Notes under the pieces: generated by a model
What the model was told of the DNA's origin: nothing
What the model saw: only the letters and a program-made list of their open reading frames with translations
Database searches by the model: none
Shown: positions 1 to 13,500 of the stretch, piece by piece
Position numbering within the stretch: the first letter of the stretch is position 1
Layout of the letters: each line of letters starts with the position of its first letter
Position numbers and translations under genes: made by a program
Assembly (NCBI GenBank): GCA_007844125.1
Contig: CM017555.1
Coordinates: forward strand, 27,085,624-27,149,623
Direction: 5' to 3'
Length of the DNA stretch: 64,000 nucleotides
Source: Sinonovacula constricta
Taxonomy: Eukaryota; Mollusca; Bivalvia; Cardiida; Solecurtidae

Positions 1-80
1 ATTTTCATCATTAATAAATATTTGTTCTTTTATAAAGCATCTGAAATATCCCTAACAAAATTACACATACATACACCTAC

Positions 81-1523
81 CTGAAAGCCCTTCATCTGAG
101 ATGTTGAGACTATTCCTTTTGGCAGTCTCTTGTAGGGAAAGATCCTTCAAATCATTGTCTGATGTCACAATGCATGACACTGGGCGCTGACGTGGCTCTG
201 AACTTATGCCGGTCATCCTTTTATCACGACGTTTGGGTGTACTTTGATATCCTGGGGCTAGATCAAGGTCACATTTGGAGAAACTCCCATCAATATTTCC
301 GCCACTAATGGCTTCCCCATCAGCAGAACAACCCTTAGCGACAGGAGTCTTTTCCTCCAATTGTGCCTTTGAGCCAGTTTTAGTTTCCCCGACACTTCTA
401 GTACTTTCGTCCATAGATGTTAAAAATTCAGAAGTTGTCTTGGCCAAATTCTTCACCCAACCTCTCAAGTTCTTCCATGGCTTCAAGACTGTAAGGATCA
501 ATGCTATCCGAATGCAGAGGTCCTCTTGATGTGTTAGAAGAGCTATCACTGCCACGTGCCATACTAACACTTGTATTTCTGGCTTTCATTATAGAAGAAT
601 CGGCTTTAGAGTCTTTTTTCTCTACATTATCATCCGAACTGTCTTGATCAGATTCCTCTATAGTGTCCTGTGGGTATATCTGTTACATTCTTCTTAATAT
701 TATCAACAGCCTTGTTAAAATTGTTTGTTTTCGATCCCACATCTGACTTATTGTTATCCTTGACTTCACTCACCCTAGCATGTTCATAACTTTTATTTGT
801 AACTTCTTTATGTTTACTTCCATTGACATCTTTGATTTCATCTTTCTCACTATCATTACCATTACTACCATCTTCAGATTGTTTCTCTGAAGCCAATAGA
901 GTCTTCACACTGATTGTATCATCTTGTAACTCCTCACCACTACCTTCAGGTGCCATCTCTGCCTCTTCCATCTCGAGTATTGCTCCAGGAGAACCTTGGT
1001 TATTATCTGTTGTCTCGTCACCGTCACTATCACCACTACTTCCATGTTCAAGTCCCGATTTCTTCGCATGTCTCTGCATATCTGAATCATCGTTACTCCT
1101 GAGACTCAGTGAATCTTCAGATGATAACGTCAGTGTCGACACAGCTTGAGAACCATATCCACTTGATGTCATACTTGGTGTGTAACTCTTAAACTGACCC
1201 TCTGCTATACTATCACATGTACGGGAATGGGAGATGGCCGAGACTTTTCCCGAACTTCCATCGGACGTTGGAGCCTCTGCTGTTTTGGAAATCTGCTGGC
1301 TTTCATAGGATTCAAACTCCTGAAAGTCATCTGAACCAGGACTATTTGGATCAGGGTCAATAAGTCTCTTTTTAAGTTTTTGAAATTCTTCTTTCAAGTT
1401 CATCAGCTCATGCCTATTCTCTTGCAATTCCTGTTTAGAGGCTTTCAAGTCAACAGAGTTTATGCTTGATTGTGATTGGTTTAAATTTGATGACTGTGAT
1501 TGGTCGAGGCTGTCTTCATCTTC
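81..1523 (-). CDS. KIF13: KIF13 exon 20 (long acidic/serine-rich tail exon), two frame breaks
   Basis: 1443 nt. Acceptor acattttttcaag, donor TCAG|GTAGGT. Opens with EDEDSLDQS, then a predicted coiled-coil segment (ELQENRHELMNLKEEFQKLK), then the family motif SSGYGSQAVSTLTLSSEDSL, then a low-complexity acidic tail. Continuity needs removal of one C near 672-674 (a CCC run) and one T near 446-448 (a TTT run). After both corrections the exon leaves in phase 1 as SDEGLS. Later parts read EEKTPVAKGCSADGEAISGG and SLQETAKRNSLNISDEGL. The gene must continue left of the window. Confidence 0.88.
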
Positions 1524-4500
1524 CTTGAAAAAATGTAAATATGGATTAGGGGTATATGCAAGGCATGGCAAGGCACAAAACAACATAAAAATCAATTAGT
1601 AAATCATTTTTTGTACAAAAAGTAAGACACAACAATGACAATTAAGTCTTCTTTAATGCATGGGGCATTGTAACACAAGATTAGCCACAATATGGTCATT
1701 TTACACTGCATAGAGACAGATATTTCCATCATGCATTTTCTTTTTTGTCTGTCTACCAATGTACAGTAAAGTATATTATTTTCTTATGCCCCTTTGTTCT
1801 AATTTTCCCTTAACATATACCGTAGCTAAACATTGTCATAAAAGTCAAAGAATTAAGGAATAATCATATATTTGAAGGTAATTTATGAATGAGGGATAGA
1901 AACTTTTAAGAACCCGTTTTAAAAGTTGGCACTCTGTAAATGTTTACATCATGCCTACCTCATCAGAGGCTAGGAGTGGTTTCCCTTGTTCTCTGTGTTT
2001 TTCTTCCTTCAATGTCTGAAGAGGCACAAGACCTGTCAAGGGACTTAATGCAGCACCAGCCACACCAACTTTGCTTCCTCCTGCAGTGACAAAATTTATT
2101 GTTTTTATACCATACAAAATGTATTTTAATAATATTAATATTTTTATTTTTAATATTTTTAATTTTATAACAATGGTTAGATCAAGCCTGTTAAATTCTA
2201 TAAAGAATGTATTGTGTTGTTTATTATGTCCCGTATGGCTTTGAAATTGTAGAGCATGTTTACATAAAGACTTTATAATTAATAATAACATGTGTCCTTG
2301 TGGTGTACTAATACAGTAACACCACTGTTCAGTATGTGTTCAAAGAACATGAAAATGATGAAAAATTAAATAACACCAATGTTTCTTAGGGCTACCTAGA
2401 TACAGTCCAGCATTGTTATCATCAAAATGGACTTCCATAATGATTAGAGACATCATCATCCACCACCACCACCACCACCACCACCACCATCACAACCATT
2501 ACAACTCAGGCTTAAGTTGTATGATTTTATTTTACATACATCTGCTTTAAAACCTTGATCCTGATGTATGCAACAACACTGACTATAACAGACAAGACAT
2601 ACCTTGATACCAACATACTAACAGATATAAACAGAGAATATGAGAAACATGAACCAACACATGTTTACAGGTAAATGAAACAGATCATTCATTGGTGAAA
2701 TTCTAAACTACAGTCTGACAAACAGTTGAGTGTCATTGCAAATCTAATCTATCCAATGAATGTGGGCAAAAATAAAATGATGCAAAAATAAAGGGGAAAC
2801 AAAGAAATACACTGTAAAAATAATAAAAAATAAAATATGTAGGTACAAAAGAATATACATAAAATGCACAAAGGAACAATAACATCTAGGTAATTCAAGA
2901 TGGTAAATTAAAACTAAATATGCACAGCAATCTTGATTTTGAAACAGAGTAGAGATATATGTAACCAGATATGCATGACAGCATATTTAAAAATTCTAGT
3001 GCTACATAACTAAATGTATCTAAGAAGAAAATGTGTGTTTAAGATTGACATGCCTATTGTTATGATTTTGTTGGTGTCAATTTTTCATTTATTGGCACTG
3101 ACATAACAGTTACAGGTTGGGGTTTGTGTGTCCTCCTTCACAATAATTAGATGGATGTCACCAATACAACAGTAACTGTATCAGTGAGATGTAACAAGAA
3201 TCAAGAACAAAATAAACAAAAGTACATTGAAAATCTATTTCATTTGTGAATATCTGATTATATTTATTAATTGTTCTTTCAGGAGATCAAAATTTGCATG
3301 ATATTATAAAACCTTTGCTTCAAATCACTTTCAAATCATTATAATGTTCAAGAAACTCCTAACTTTCAGGGCTTTGGTATACCTGGCTTAAAAGCTAGTG
3401 TCTAGTTTTTCAATTAAAATCAGATGTCAGGCAAACACATTGACTTGGGCTCATAAATTTAATTCCATACAAATGTAATGCATGCCTAATGCACGTTCGC
3501 TAAGCAAAACAAAAAATCATGCAAAGAGCTATAAAAACAACAAAATTGATCATGAAAAATGTATGTTATATTGGAGACTGCAGAGACTTTGTAAGTGTAT
3601 GTAAGTGTATGATAAGTCCGGAGCTATATTTTTTACCTGACATCTTTTAAACATGTGGAGTTTAAAGCATATAAGTGAGAATTTGGATGCCAGAAAGGAA
3701 GGTCTAGGAATCAACATGCTTTTGTCAATGCGCGCAGTTCCCAGGTTTTAAACAATATTTTTCAGAATTTCTATCAGGACAAATGCTCATCAGTATGCAT
3801 ATTAATTCGAAAATATCACATATTTCTATGAGTGTTACAACATAATATTAAATTTAAAAAAAGTACTAGATAAAGGTATAAAACTTATTAACAAACAAAT
3901 GTAAAATACAAAAAAATCATACAAATAAAACATTCTTGAAGATAAAATTAGTTCATTCAGCATACAAGCAAAGTTTGGGTACTAGAGACAAAGCTCCTGT
4001 GTATGGCACTAAATAGGCCCACAGCGTTATAAGATATAATTTTAATCCACATAATAAATAATACTTTTCCTTAGCTGAATAATTCACAGCTTTAAGGTTG
4101 TAAGCCATTAAAAATATTTTTATTTGTTCCAGTTCTCAGTAAAGTGGACACATTCTTACAAAGCCAATCATTTTTAGGTTGGAACAAGAAATGTCACTGA
4201 AATTGATATATGACCGCAAATATGCAATGACCTTAAATATGACATTTAAGATTGCACTTACAAATGGTAAGCTGGATACATCTTCAAGTGGCTTGGGGAT
4301 TTGGGTGTAACTTGGCATAAATTTGAACCATGGGCTTTGTGTAGTTGAAGACCATACTACTCTCCCTTTATGAGAAGGACTGCTTTGTTAAAGGTGGTAT
4401 CAGACAGTTTGTATTGAAGAACAACCAAATAAGTCATTGTCACCTGAAAAGATCCTGCAAAATGCTGTTCAGTGGTGCCCTACATCTATGTGATTTCTAT

Positions 4501-7500
4501 GTCATTGCAAATAGGTCTTTCCTATCTGAGCCATGCTGCTGACATAGCAATGTTGAAACTATGAAAAACACATGACAACTTACTTTTAAAATCAGGTTAT
4601 ACCGTCATCTAGGTAGTCCGCTCTGACGTCTATATCTACTTTGAGCAGAAATCACTTTGCTTAAATTATAGATTTGTAAGCAAATAACACTTAGAGTGAT
4701 TTTTTTTAGAATTTGTGTTGTCTAGCAATAAAGAAAGTATTAAATATCGTCTTTACTTAGACTAAAATATAACTTTGTAGAAATTATGTCTACATACCTC
4801 CAAAACAGTGGGAAAAATATTGTAACATGCAGCTGATAAAGGCAAACTGTTGGATACCACCTTTAAAAAACCTTTATCTTCTATGTTAATCTTTCTTGCA
4901 AGTTGAAATATTACATGTGACAATTTTGCATCCTCACCACCTGCTAAAAAGGGTTGCCAGTTGATGAGCAGTGGGACAAGCTGACTCATAACGTCTGAGC
5001 CCATCACTGGGTAGGGGTTAAAACTTTATGAAAGGAGGTCTTCCAACTGACATTCAGTGTTAAGGTAGTTCTGCCCAGCAATCTGTCTAGGGATCTTTCT
5101 ACACCCAAATTAGTAAGAGGTGCCCATGGTGTAGCGGCAGACACCGTTTTGTATATCCTCCGACTACTTATCCTCCCAATGTGTGGGTTCTAGTCCAATT
5201 CGGGGCGTATGACTCAAGGTAGGAAGGTTTTCCTTCTGACCTGCAGTGCAACAGTCCTACCCAGACATTTGTATGAGTTCTCTCTCCATCAAAATAGCTG
5301 GACATCACTATAATGATAATAATTTGTTGCTGCCATGTATTGAAAAAACAACACCCAAAGAGCTGGATGTCACTTTAATGATCATAATTGTGTTGCTCTG
5401 ATGAAATAAAAAAATGTAAAATAGAACCAAACATCAGTCCGCCATCAAACAGGAAAGTTCCTAGCACCCACTGAACAATGCATTGCTATGACAACAGTAA
5501 GCAGGGGAGACAATGCAGATAGAAATGAGTGAAGAGGTACAACATTTATCTCCCTTGTTTACCAGATAAAGATGGGATACGGAGGTCAAGGAAGCTTGGA
5601 CGTGCTGTTTAGATTGAATAAAAGTATGTTTGTAATTAATATTGTAAGTATATTATATTGTATGTAACATCCAATTTTTAATTTAAGGTAAAATAATGAT
5701 AATTTAAAATATCACCAATTAAATTGCCATCTATAAAGTATATCCAACTTACTTCAATAATAATTTTAACTTTAATTGTGCATTATATAACAAAACAAAA
5801 CAAAACATGTTTTATATCTATATTTCATAAATAATATGTATGTACATGAAAACCGACTATGGCTCCCTAATTGGACATGTTTATCAATGGCTTTTCTTAT
5901 AATTCCATTACCATGACAGTCAATAAAAATACATCAATTTTTTTTCTACAGAATACAAAACTATTTTTAAACACTTAAAAGTATGCAACAAAATTTTTTG
6001 AAAGCAATTTCAAAGCCTAAAAAACACTCTCTATATATCACATTTCTATTTTGAGTGTTAACTTTACCACATAATGGTGAAAAATAACAGCTTTTGCCAT
6101 GCTATTCATTTCTGCAATAATTCAATTTAAATATTTATACATGTACCATATATGATATTTTTCAGTATTACCACACACACCCTGAGATTTAAGAAGTTTT
6201 ATCTTAAATTAAAGAGAACTTTTAACACTTAATCACCATACATTTTGTTAAAAACTTGCTTGTATATTATACATGTTACATGTAAAGTTTAGTCGGTAGG
6301 GCAATAGGAACAGTGTTTGCTCCAGGTACTGGAGGCCAAATGGTTTGATCCGGGCCGCGACATAACGCTCAAGTAAATCTAGGGGGAGTTCCAGTACAAG
6401 TCAGCCCAGTGTCAGGATAATGTTACTTTGGTGTGGTATTATACCAGGTGTTCACTGCATGCTATTCACAGCTAATCAGCAATGTATCTGCTTCAAGTCT
6501 CCAAATAACTGAAATACTGTTGGTGGGATTATATGCCTGTATATTACTAACAAACAAAAAGTGTAATTTTGATTCCTCTATACCCAGCAGGAAGCTGTCT
6601 GGGCTGGATCTACACTATTTGCCTAATCCTTATTAATACATGTACATGATAAGCAAGCTGAAAGTTGAAATTCCTAATTTATTAAAGCTAATATTGAAAT
6701 TACTGCTATGATATGACTTAAGTAACTTTCTCACCAAAAGACCTTAAATACTATAGATATTGTCACCTTGCTTTGTTCTAAAATCACAATTAATTGTAAA
6801 ACCTTCATAAAATATGATCATTCTGTGAAACTGTAAAAATGCTTAGGTATTCCTTGAAATCAATTGTTATTAAACAAACCAAGGTATCAAAAAGTTGATA
6901 GCTTGATTAGAAGTATCAAGTATTAACATGGTAACACATTCAAGATGATCTGAAAGTAAGAGGTGTAGATCTGAAAGAAAGAGTTTGTACATAAGATGCA
7001 AGAGAAATAATTAACCATAGCAACCAGAACAGTTTAATCTATTAAAAATTAACTCTAACTTTGTACATATATAACCATACTTTTCAGTTCATCAAAAGTT
7101 TATCAAATGATTTATGTTCACAAATATCTAAGTAAACATATGTGATTGTCCCCTCATTTTTTAAAATTGAACAGTACATGAAATATGATAGTGAAAACTG
7201 ATTAATCTGTACATAAGTTGAAAAATATTATTAAAATATGAAATGGTTGCTATGGAGGTAGAAATGGGTAAGTTTTGAAATAAAAGACAGCAGAGAAAAC
7301 CATTGCCAAGGAAGAGAAAGGAAGATCCTAGAGATCAATTTAAAGCATCACTTCATATATCAACACAATGAAAAGATTTAGGAGATTTTTTTCCCCATAT
7401 TTTTTTTACTTACAACTTACAATTCATAAATGTGCGCACATTACAAGAAAGAACATTTATAAAGACTACAGTTGTGTTGTTGTGATGTATAAAATATAAC

Positions 7501-10500
7501 AAGAAAACAAAACAAGTATAAAAGTGAAAAGTTGTTTGTATCGTCAAAAATGGATTTAGAGATGTTGAAAAATGTACTAAGCGTGCTGCATTATTGTAAG
7601 TTCAGAAAGCTATTTATGTTTTATGCCCCTGGAAATTAAAGGAAGATATTCATGTTTAAGTATTGAAGTTGAAAGATGGTAGTCTGTTGATAGCCTTTAA
7701 ATGAGATGGAACAATTTACTTTGTCTGTATCACATTTTAATAAAAATACTTCAACATATTTAATAGTTCTATCTATATAGTTATAGATCTCATATTGTCA
7801 TTATAGAAACATCCAGCTATGACTAAAGATGAAGACCCCAGACAAGCAACTGGGCAGAACTACCAATGCAACTCAGTCAGAAGACTTTCTCACATGAAAA
7901 TTATTCACCTGTCTAGAAATTGGCGACAGGCTTAGTAGATATAAGTTGGCGATGTCTCCTGTATGATCTACTGAACGTGACTCGATGGGTCATCAGAAGA
8001 CAATTCTAACTAGGTGTTTCATTTAACAGAAGGTAAAAATCTAGCTATTGGTATCAAATTGAATTTTTTTTTAAATTGTATTACAATGTTTTATTCCATT
8101 TGTTATATAGAGTAATTTTATCTTTGTTAATTATTTTTATTGCAAATATTTGTAGACTGACTAGTTTTGTCTCTGATTTAAATTATAACAGTCTTCACTT
8201 AACCTATCCATGTATTGCTGAGAAAAATATACATGTTCTAACAAACAACTTTCTGTGAGATAAGAGAAATATTTACAGTCAAGGGAGGTAACTCTAATAA
8301 TCTAATATTAACTCCGCTGGATTAAAAAAATATAGAAGGGAGGATTATAGACAGGAAAGAGGTATGGTACAAATAGAGCAGTGTGCTTGACTGGTGCAGA
8401 CAATATATATTTGAATTTTATCAAGCATTTAGTTATATTATGGGAAATTAAAGCATACATGGAGCCAAAATAAAACAAAATAGGACTTAATTATAAAGTA
8501 ACATTCTCATGTAACATAACAGAAAAAAAGATTTACATGATATAGATACTTAAGGAGATTTGGCTATGTAATTAAAATAAATAAAATGTCTGCCCAAAAA
8601 TAAAATATGAATGTTGTATTGAGCCTAAGATTCTAACAAGAGATGTGGCTGTTTAAAACTTGTGATTCTACAATAAGGGTTGTGACACAGTACAACTATA
8701 TGATTTGTAATGTGATAACATACATAGCAAATAATCACAGACTTTGTATATGCTTTTTTTCAATTTATAAAAATGTAATAAAAATCACAGACAATGGAAC
8801 ACAATTAATGGAGAAAAAATGTAAAAATCTGTATTTCATTGTCTTTTGTACATTTTCTTTCTATATTTCAAATGCACAAAAGAGTGAGTTTCATCAAATA
8901 TAACATGTCAACCCTCCATCACTAGAATATTATATCCATTGAACATTATTTTATTATGAAGACTAGGCCCATGGTTATGAGCAGACAGGTCTCAATGATC
9001 ATATCTGCCAGATTCTTAGTTATATTTCTTCTGAAAACTTGTCTAAAGTATATCATTAATTTCAAATCTAAACATTGAGATCAGTCTCAAAGCTTCCATT
9101 GTCCAGATTTCGCATTAAACTGAAAACCAACCAATCGGACAATCACATTAACTCAAATCTCAATTTTGAGATCTGTCACAATGCTTGCATTGTCCAGATT
9201 TCAAATTCAATTGAAATTTTGAGATCTGTCTCAATGCTCCCAATGGCCAGATTTCAAATCCTACAGAAATCTAACCAATCAGATAATTACATTAATTAAA
9301 AACTAAATAGTAAGATCAGTCTTAATGCTCCAATCAGCCAGAGTTCAAATCAAATTTAAATCCAGCCAATTACATGATTAGATTAATTAAAATCTAAATA
9401 CTGAGATCAGTCTCAAAGATCCCATTGGTCAGATTTCAAACCATATTGAAATTCGACCAATCAGACAATTACATTACTTAAAAACTAAACACTGAGACCA
9501 GTCGCAATGCTCCCATTGGTCAGATCTCAAATCAAATTGAAAACCAACCAATCAGATAATCAAATGATTACACTCATTATGTTTATACAAATGAAAATTA
9601 ACAAACTAGGTGTGACAATATTTTTTTTTATCTAATTTTCTATCCAACAACTTTGGTGAAGTGACACACAACTATGTAGTCTTTTTCATACAATATTGGG
9701 GCAGTGGCATGATAATATACATAAAACAACCTTGGCAATGGTTAACAATATGACAACCATAAAAATCTAGACCTATTTTTATCATTCATCTAATTTTTCG
9801 GGTTCTTTGAATGGTTTCTATACATATAATAGTGCCTGATTTGACAAAGTACCAATTTTAAATCATGGCCTTTATAATTCAAATGAGAAAGGCCATATGT
9901 TCTGAATAAAATACCTGTGAATGAAAATATTTTCTTCTTTGTCCAACTCTTTGCTTTGTGGTTCTGGGATAAAAAAATCTCATCATTTGTAAAAGTGCAA
10001 AGGATTTTCATCAGTTACCAACATTTGACCGAAACCTGTGCTAACATCGATTTTCAGAACTTTTTATCTGAAGTAGGCTAAGCTGTCTCAATAAGCTTCT
10101 AGTATATTTGGTCGCATTTGAAGATAAAATCTATTGTTTTCTGTGCAAATGAAAACCCCTGATGATGGCATGGTGATATAAACAGATGGGAGATAACTGA
10201 TGGATATATGGATAGACTCACCAACATTACTGGACTTGGAGCAAACATCGTGCAGGGAAAGATCTTGGATGCTGTCAAATCTCACCTGTTAATTAATCAA
10301 GCAATCAATAAATCAATCAGTAAGTCAGTAGTCAAATACATAATACCAAGTAATACTGGAATCAGTTTTACTCAATTTAGAAGAATTTGTTCAAATTATC
10401 AAATTGATAATCTTGTCATTTTATGTCTGAAACTGCTAGAAGCAGATATTTTTGAAGATATCATTAAAATAAATGAGCAGATAGCTGAATACCATAAAAA

Positions 10501-13500
10501 TAAGGTAAATTCATTCTCCATAAACCATATTCGCTAGTGTTTAAGTATTTGTTAGGCTTTCAACTTACAGTTTTATTCTTGACACTTATCATTTATTAAA
10601 ACAACAATAATTCTACATGATCATTTTATATAAATGTAATTAGTATTTTTCACAACTTACCCTTTCATCCAATCTTGGGGGTGTAGTGACAAACTGAAAA
10701 GGAAACAATGAGTTTCTAAAACTTCTTCAGACAAAATAGTTTATGATACAATTAAGACACATATTGATTTTGAAATAATTAAAATTAAACAGTTGTAGAA
10801 ACCAAATAAGGCATGAAATGCGTCTACCAAACATTCATTTTTATTTACAACTTTGGGGATAATTTAAGCTTGTATTGCTGAAGACAGCTAGATATTGAAA
10901 GCAATCATAATTTAAAAAAATTACCTTCATAACTACAACCATAATGAAAATTAAGAAATAACTACATACTTGATTAATAGTTTGGTGTACTGGTTGTTTT
11001 ACGGAGTGACTTCCCTTGATGAGCCATTAGCTGTTTCACAGCAACCTCCTGAAAATATGGTACAGAAATATGCCAGTATTGGAAAAATGCAAAGAAATTG
11101 TAAATGAACACTCATTGCTATGAACTTGTTATGTGATTAAACCAAATTAATACTTAGAGTAAAAAACATGTCCAGAAAGAAAGAAAAAAAACTAAAACAG
11201 AATATGCCTTTAACAGAGAAATATCCTGATTTTTACCTGTCTAGTCTATCCAGTATCAGCAGACTCTCTACAGCAGACACTCCTTTGATGTATTTCTCAA
11301 TGTAGGTCTCACCATCAGCAGCATTTGCCTCAGTTCTGTGATGCAGCCATCTGAGCCAATGTCTCCATGTCCTCAAGATCTTCTGATGCTTTCGGAATGT
11401 TTGATACAACATCGTAAGTAACACCACTAGCATGGAGGTTTTCCTGAAACAAGAAAAAACAGATCACTTTAATAGATCAGACAAATCTAACAGGCATGTA
11501 ACAGCATACTTTTAAGCTTTCAGTATTCCTTTCAACAGTTAGTATGTTACCTTCAAGTCAAAAGAGCGATATAGTGCAGACTTCAATGTGAATGGGTGCC
11601 ATGAATACATGACATGATAGAAAAATACTCACATTTTCCTGACACCTGGATTTGAGGTTTTAAAAACTTAGAGCTGGCATCCAAGATTATTCTCAAGCAT
11701 CTGATTGGTCAAATTTCAGCATTATTGAAAATTTCAGCCAGTTAGATCCTTGGGGAAGACCTCAAGACTCTAGCTCAGGCTCATTACCTCTTACTCAGAC
11801 CAACCTGACTTGGAACTATCCTGAAAGGCTGATTACAAAGTTACTATACACTAACCACAATTAAGACTGTTTTGCTTGCCCTGGGATTAAACACTATATT
11901 TACTGAACCCTGATGCTACTGTCCAGCCTATTGCAGTTCTTGGGCTTGTATACCCATATCAATGAAGACCGAAGGAATGCTTGCTGTATCTGTCAACTGG
12001 GACCAATTGGTTTGAACAACTGGAATTGTTGGCAAAATGGTTCATAAAGACTGAACCATAAGCTTCTCAATTACTTTTCTGTAAAGCTCATTGCTGCGAA
12101 TCTTGATACTTACAGAACCAATGAGCTTTTTCTTGAGTTTATCTGTAAAGCTCATGTTTCGAGCCTTAACGTTGACGCAGAGACGTTTCCGTAGAACCAA
12201 TTCCATGTAAGCGGGGTGACTGAGTCGTAATACGACCTTCAGGATCAGGTAGATACGATCGTTAGCACCTGTGATACGATTCATGTGTGGTGAGTCGTGG
12301 ATGGAAGAATCCCAGGATGCAATAGCACATACCTAGAAAACAGAAACAAGAACAATAAGATGATGAATATACCTTGAACTAAAGTAAAATCATACCGTTC
12401 ATAATGCACCAAAATTATGCGCAACTACACAAATTTCATCAAAACCAACCAAAGGTAGTCAAGAAATAGATAGGTTTCACATCAGTGATGATGATTGGCA
12501 TCCATTTTTGCTGGCAACTTCAAGGGATTTTCAGATGAATTGTATAGAAGCGTAAATTTTCTTTTCTTGTAATTCCTTCATTTAAGGTCCACACCATTGA
12601 AAGCTCTTGAAATTCATATTTTTAGAATGCAATATTTTTTAAATTGATAAATGTACAAAGTATTAACACACATAAATAAAATTAATGTCTCATCCTTAAA
12701 CAAAATGAACAGTGTATCATTTTTTTTTGGTTGTATTTTTTTACCTTTTATACTATCAAAATATATTTTTAACATTTAAAATACTTCATAAAAGCTGTTA
12801 CAATTTTATATAAAATTCTGTAAAATAGACTGAAAAATAAAAACACAGTGGTGAGTTTAATAGAGCACATATGTCCAGATCTCTGCCTTCAAAGATGGCT
12901 GCCTTAAACTGTCTCATCAGTGCCTTTGAAATCACATGGAAACTATTGTGTAAACCAATCTTTTCTACAGGAAGACAGACCCTGATTTTACAACTTTGGC
13001 CAAGCTAGCTATACTTTTTCCTAGGGCAGACTAAACAGTGCTTAGAGAGCAGAAGTTTTGGAATTGTGAAGCACACTTCATTTTGCTCAGTGCTGGATTG
13101 TATAATAAAAAATCAAAAAGTCAAAAAAGGGACATAACTCTGACAAAAATTATTTTTAATGATATTTGCCCTTGTCTGAAATGGGTTTAGCTTTTGTTAC
13201 ACAATTATTAAGAGTTTAAGGTGGATATTTTTTGCATCAATTCAGAGAAGTGGAGAGTTTTAATAATGGAAGACTTGGTCTATGTCCTATTTTTTTCTAT
13301 TCCCGCAATTTAATGAAAAAAGTTAACCAACTGCCAAAGCCAACAAGAGGGCCATGACAACTGCTTCTTTCAAAAATGTCTCATATTTTAAGTTACTTCT
13401 GACAATGATTTAACATTTTTTAGGTAAACTCATGATGAAAAACTATAAGAACTTGAAGTTTTCAGACAGTTCTCAGCTGACTGATATTGATCTATGCTAT

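Larger units (their letters stand above)
2081..10221 (-). other. Long intron between exons 18 and 19
   Basis: 8.1 kb. Holds a CCA/CAC microsatellite (about 2459-2490), a MITE (4391-4886), a SINE (5111-5360), a second-family SINE (6290-6480) and a ~92-bp minisatellite (9078-9560). The stretches 2500-4390, 6640-9070 and 9570-10200 are AT-rich, and I see no gene in them. Confidence 0.75.

Noticed and set aside
7500..8400. Possible gene in the large 3' intron
   Set aside because: Only short AT-rich frames on both strands; no domain, splice signal or conserved motif seen.
10208..10537. 109-codon plus-strand open frame
   Set aside because: Antisense to exon 18; composition is AT-driven (Ile, Asn, Lys) and no family is recognised.
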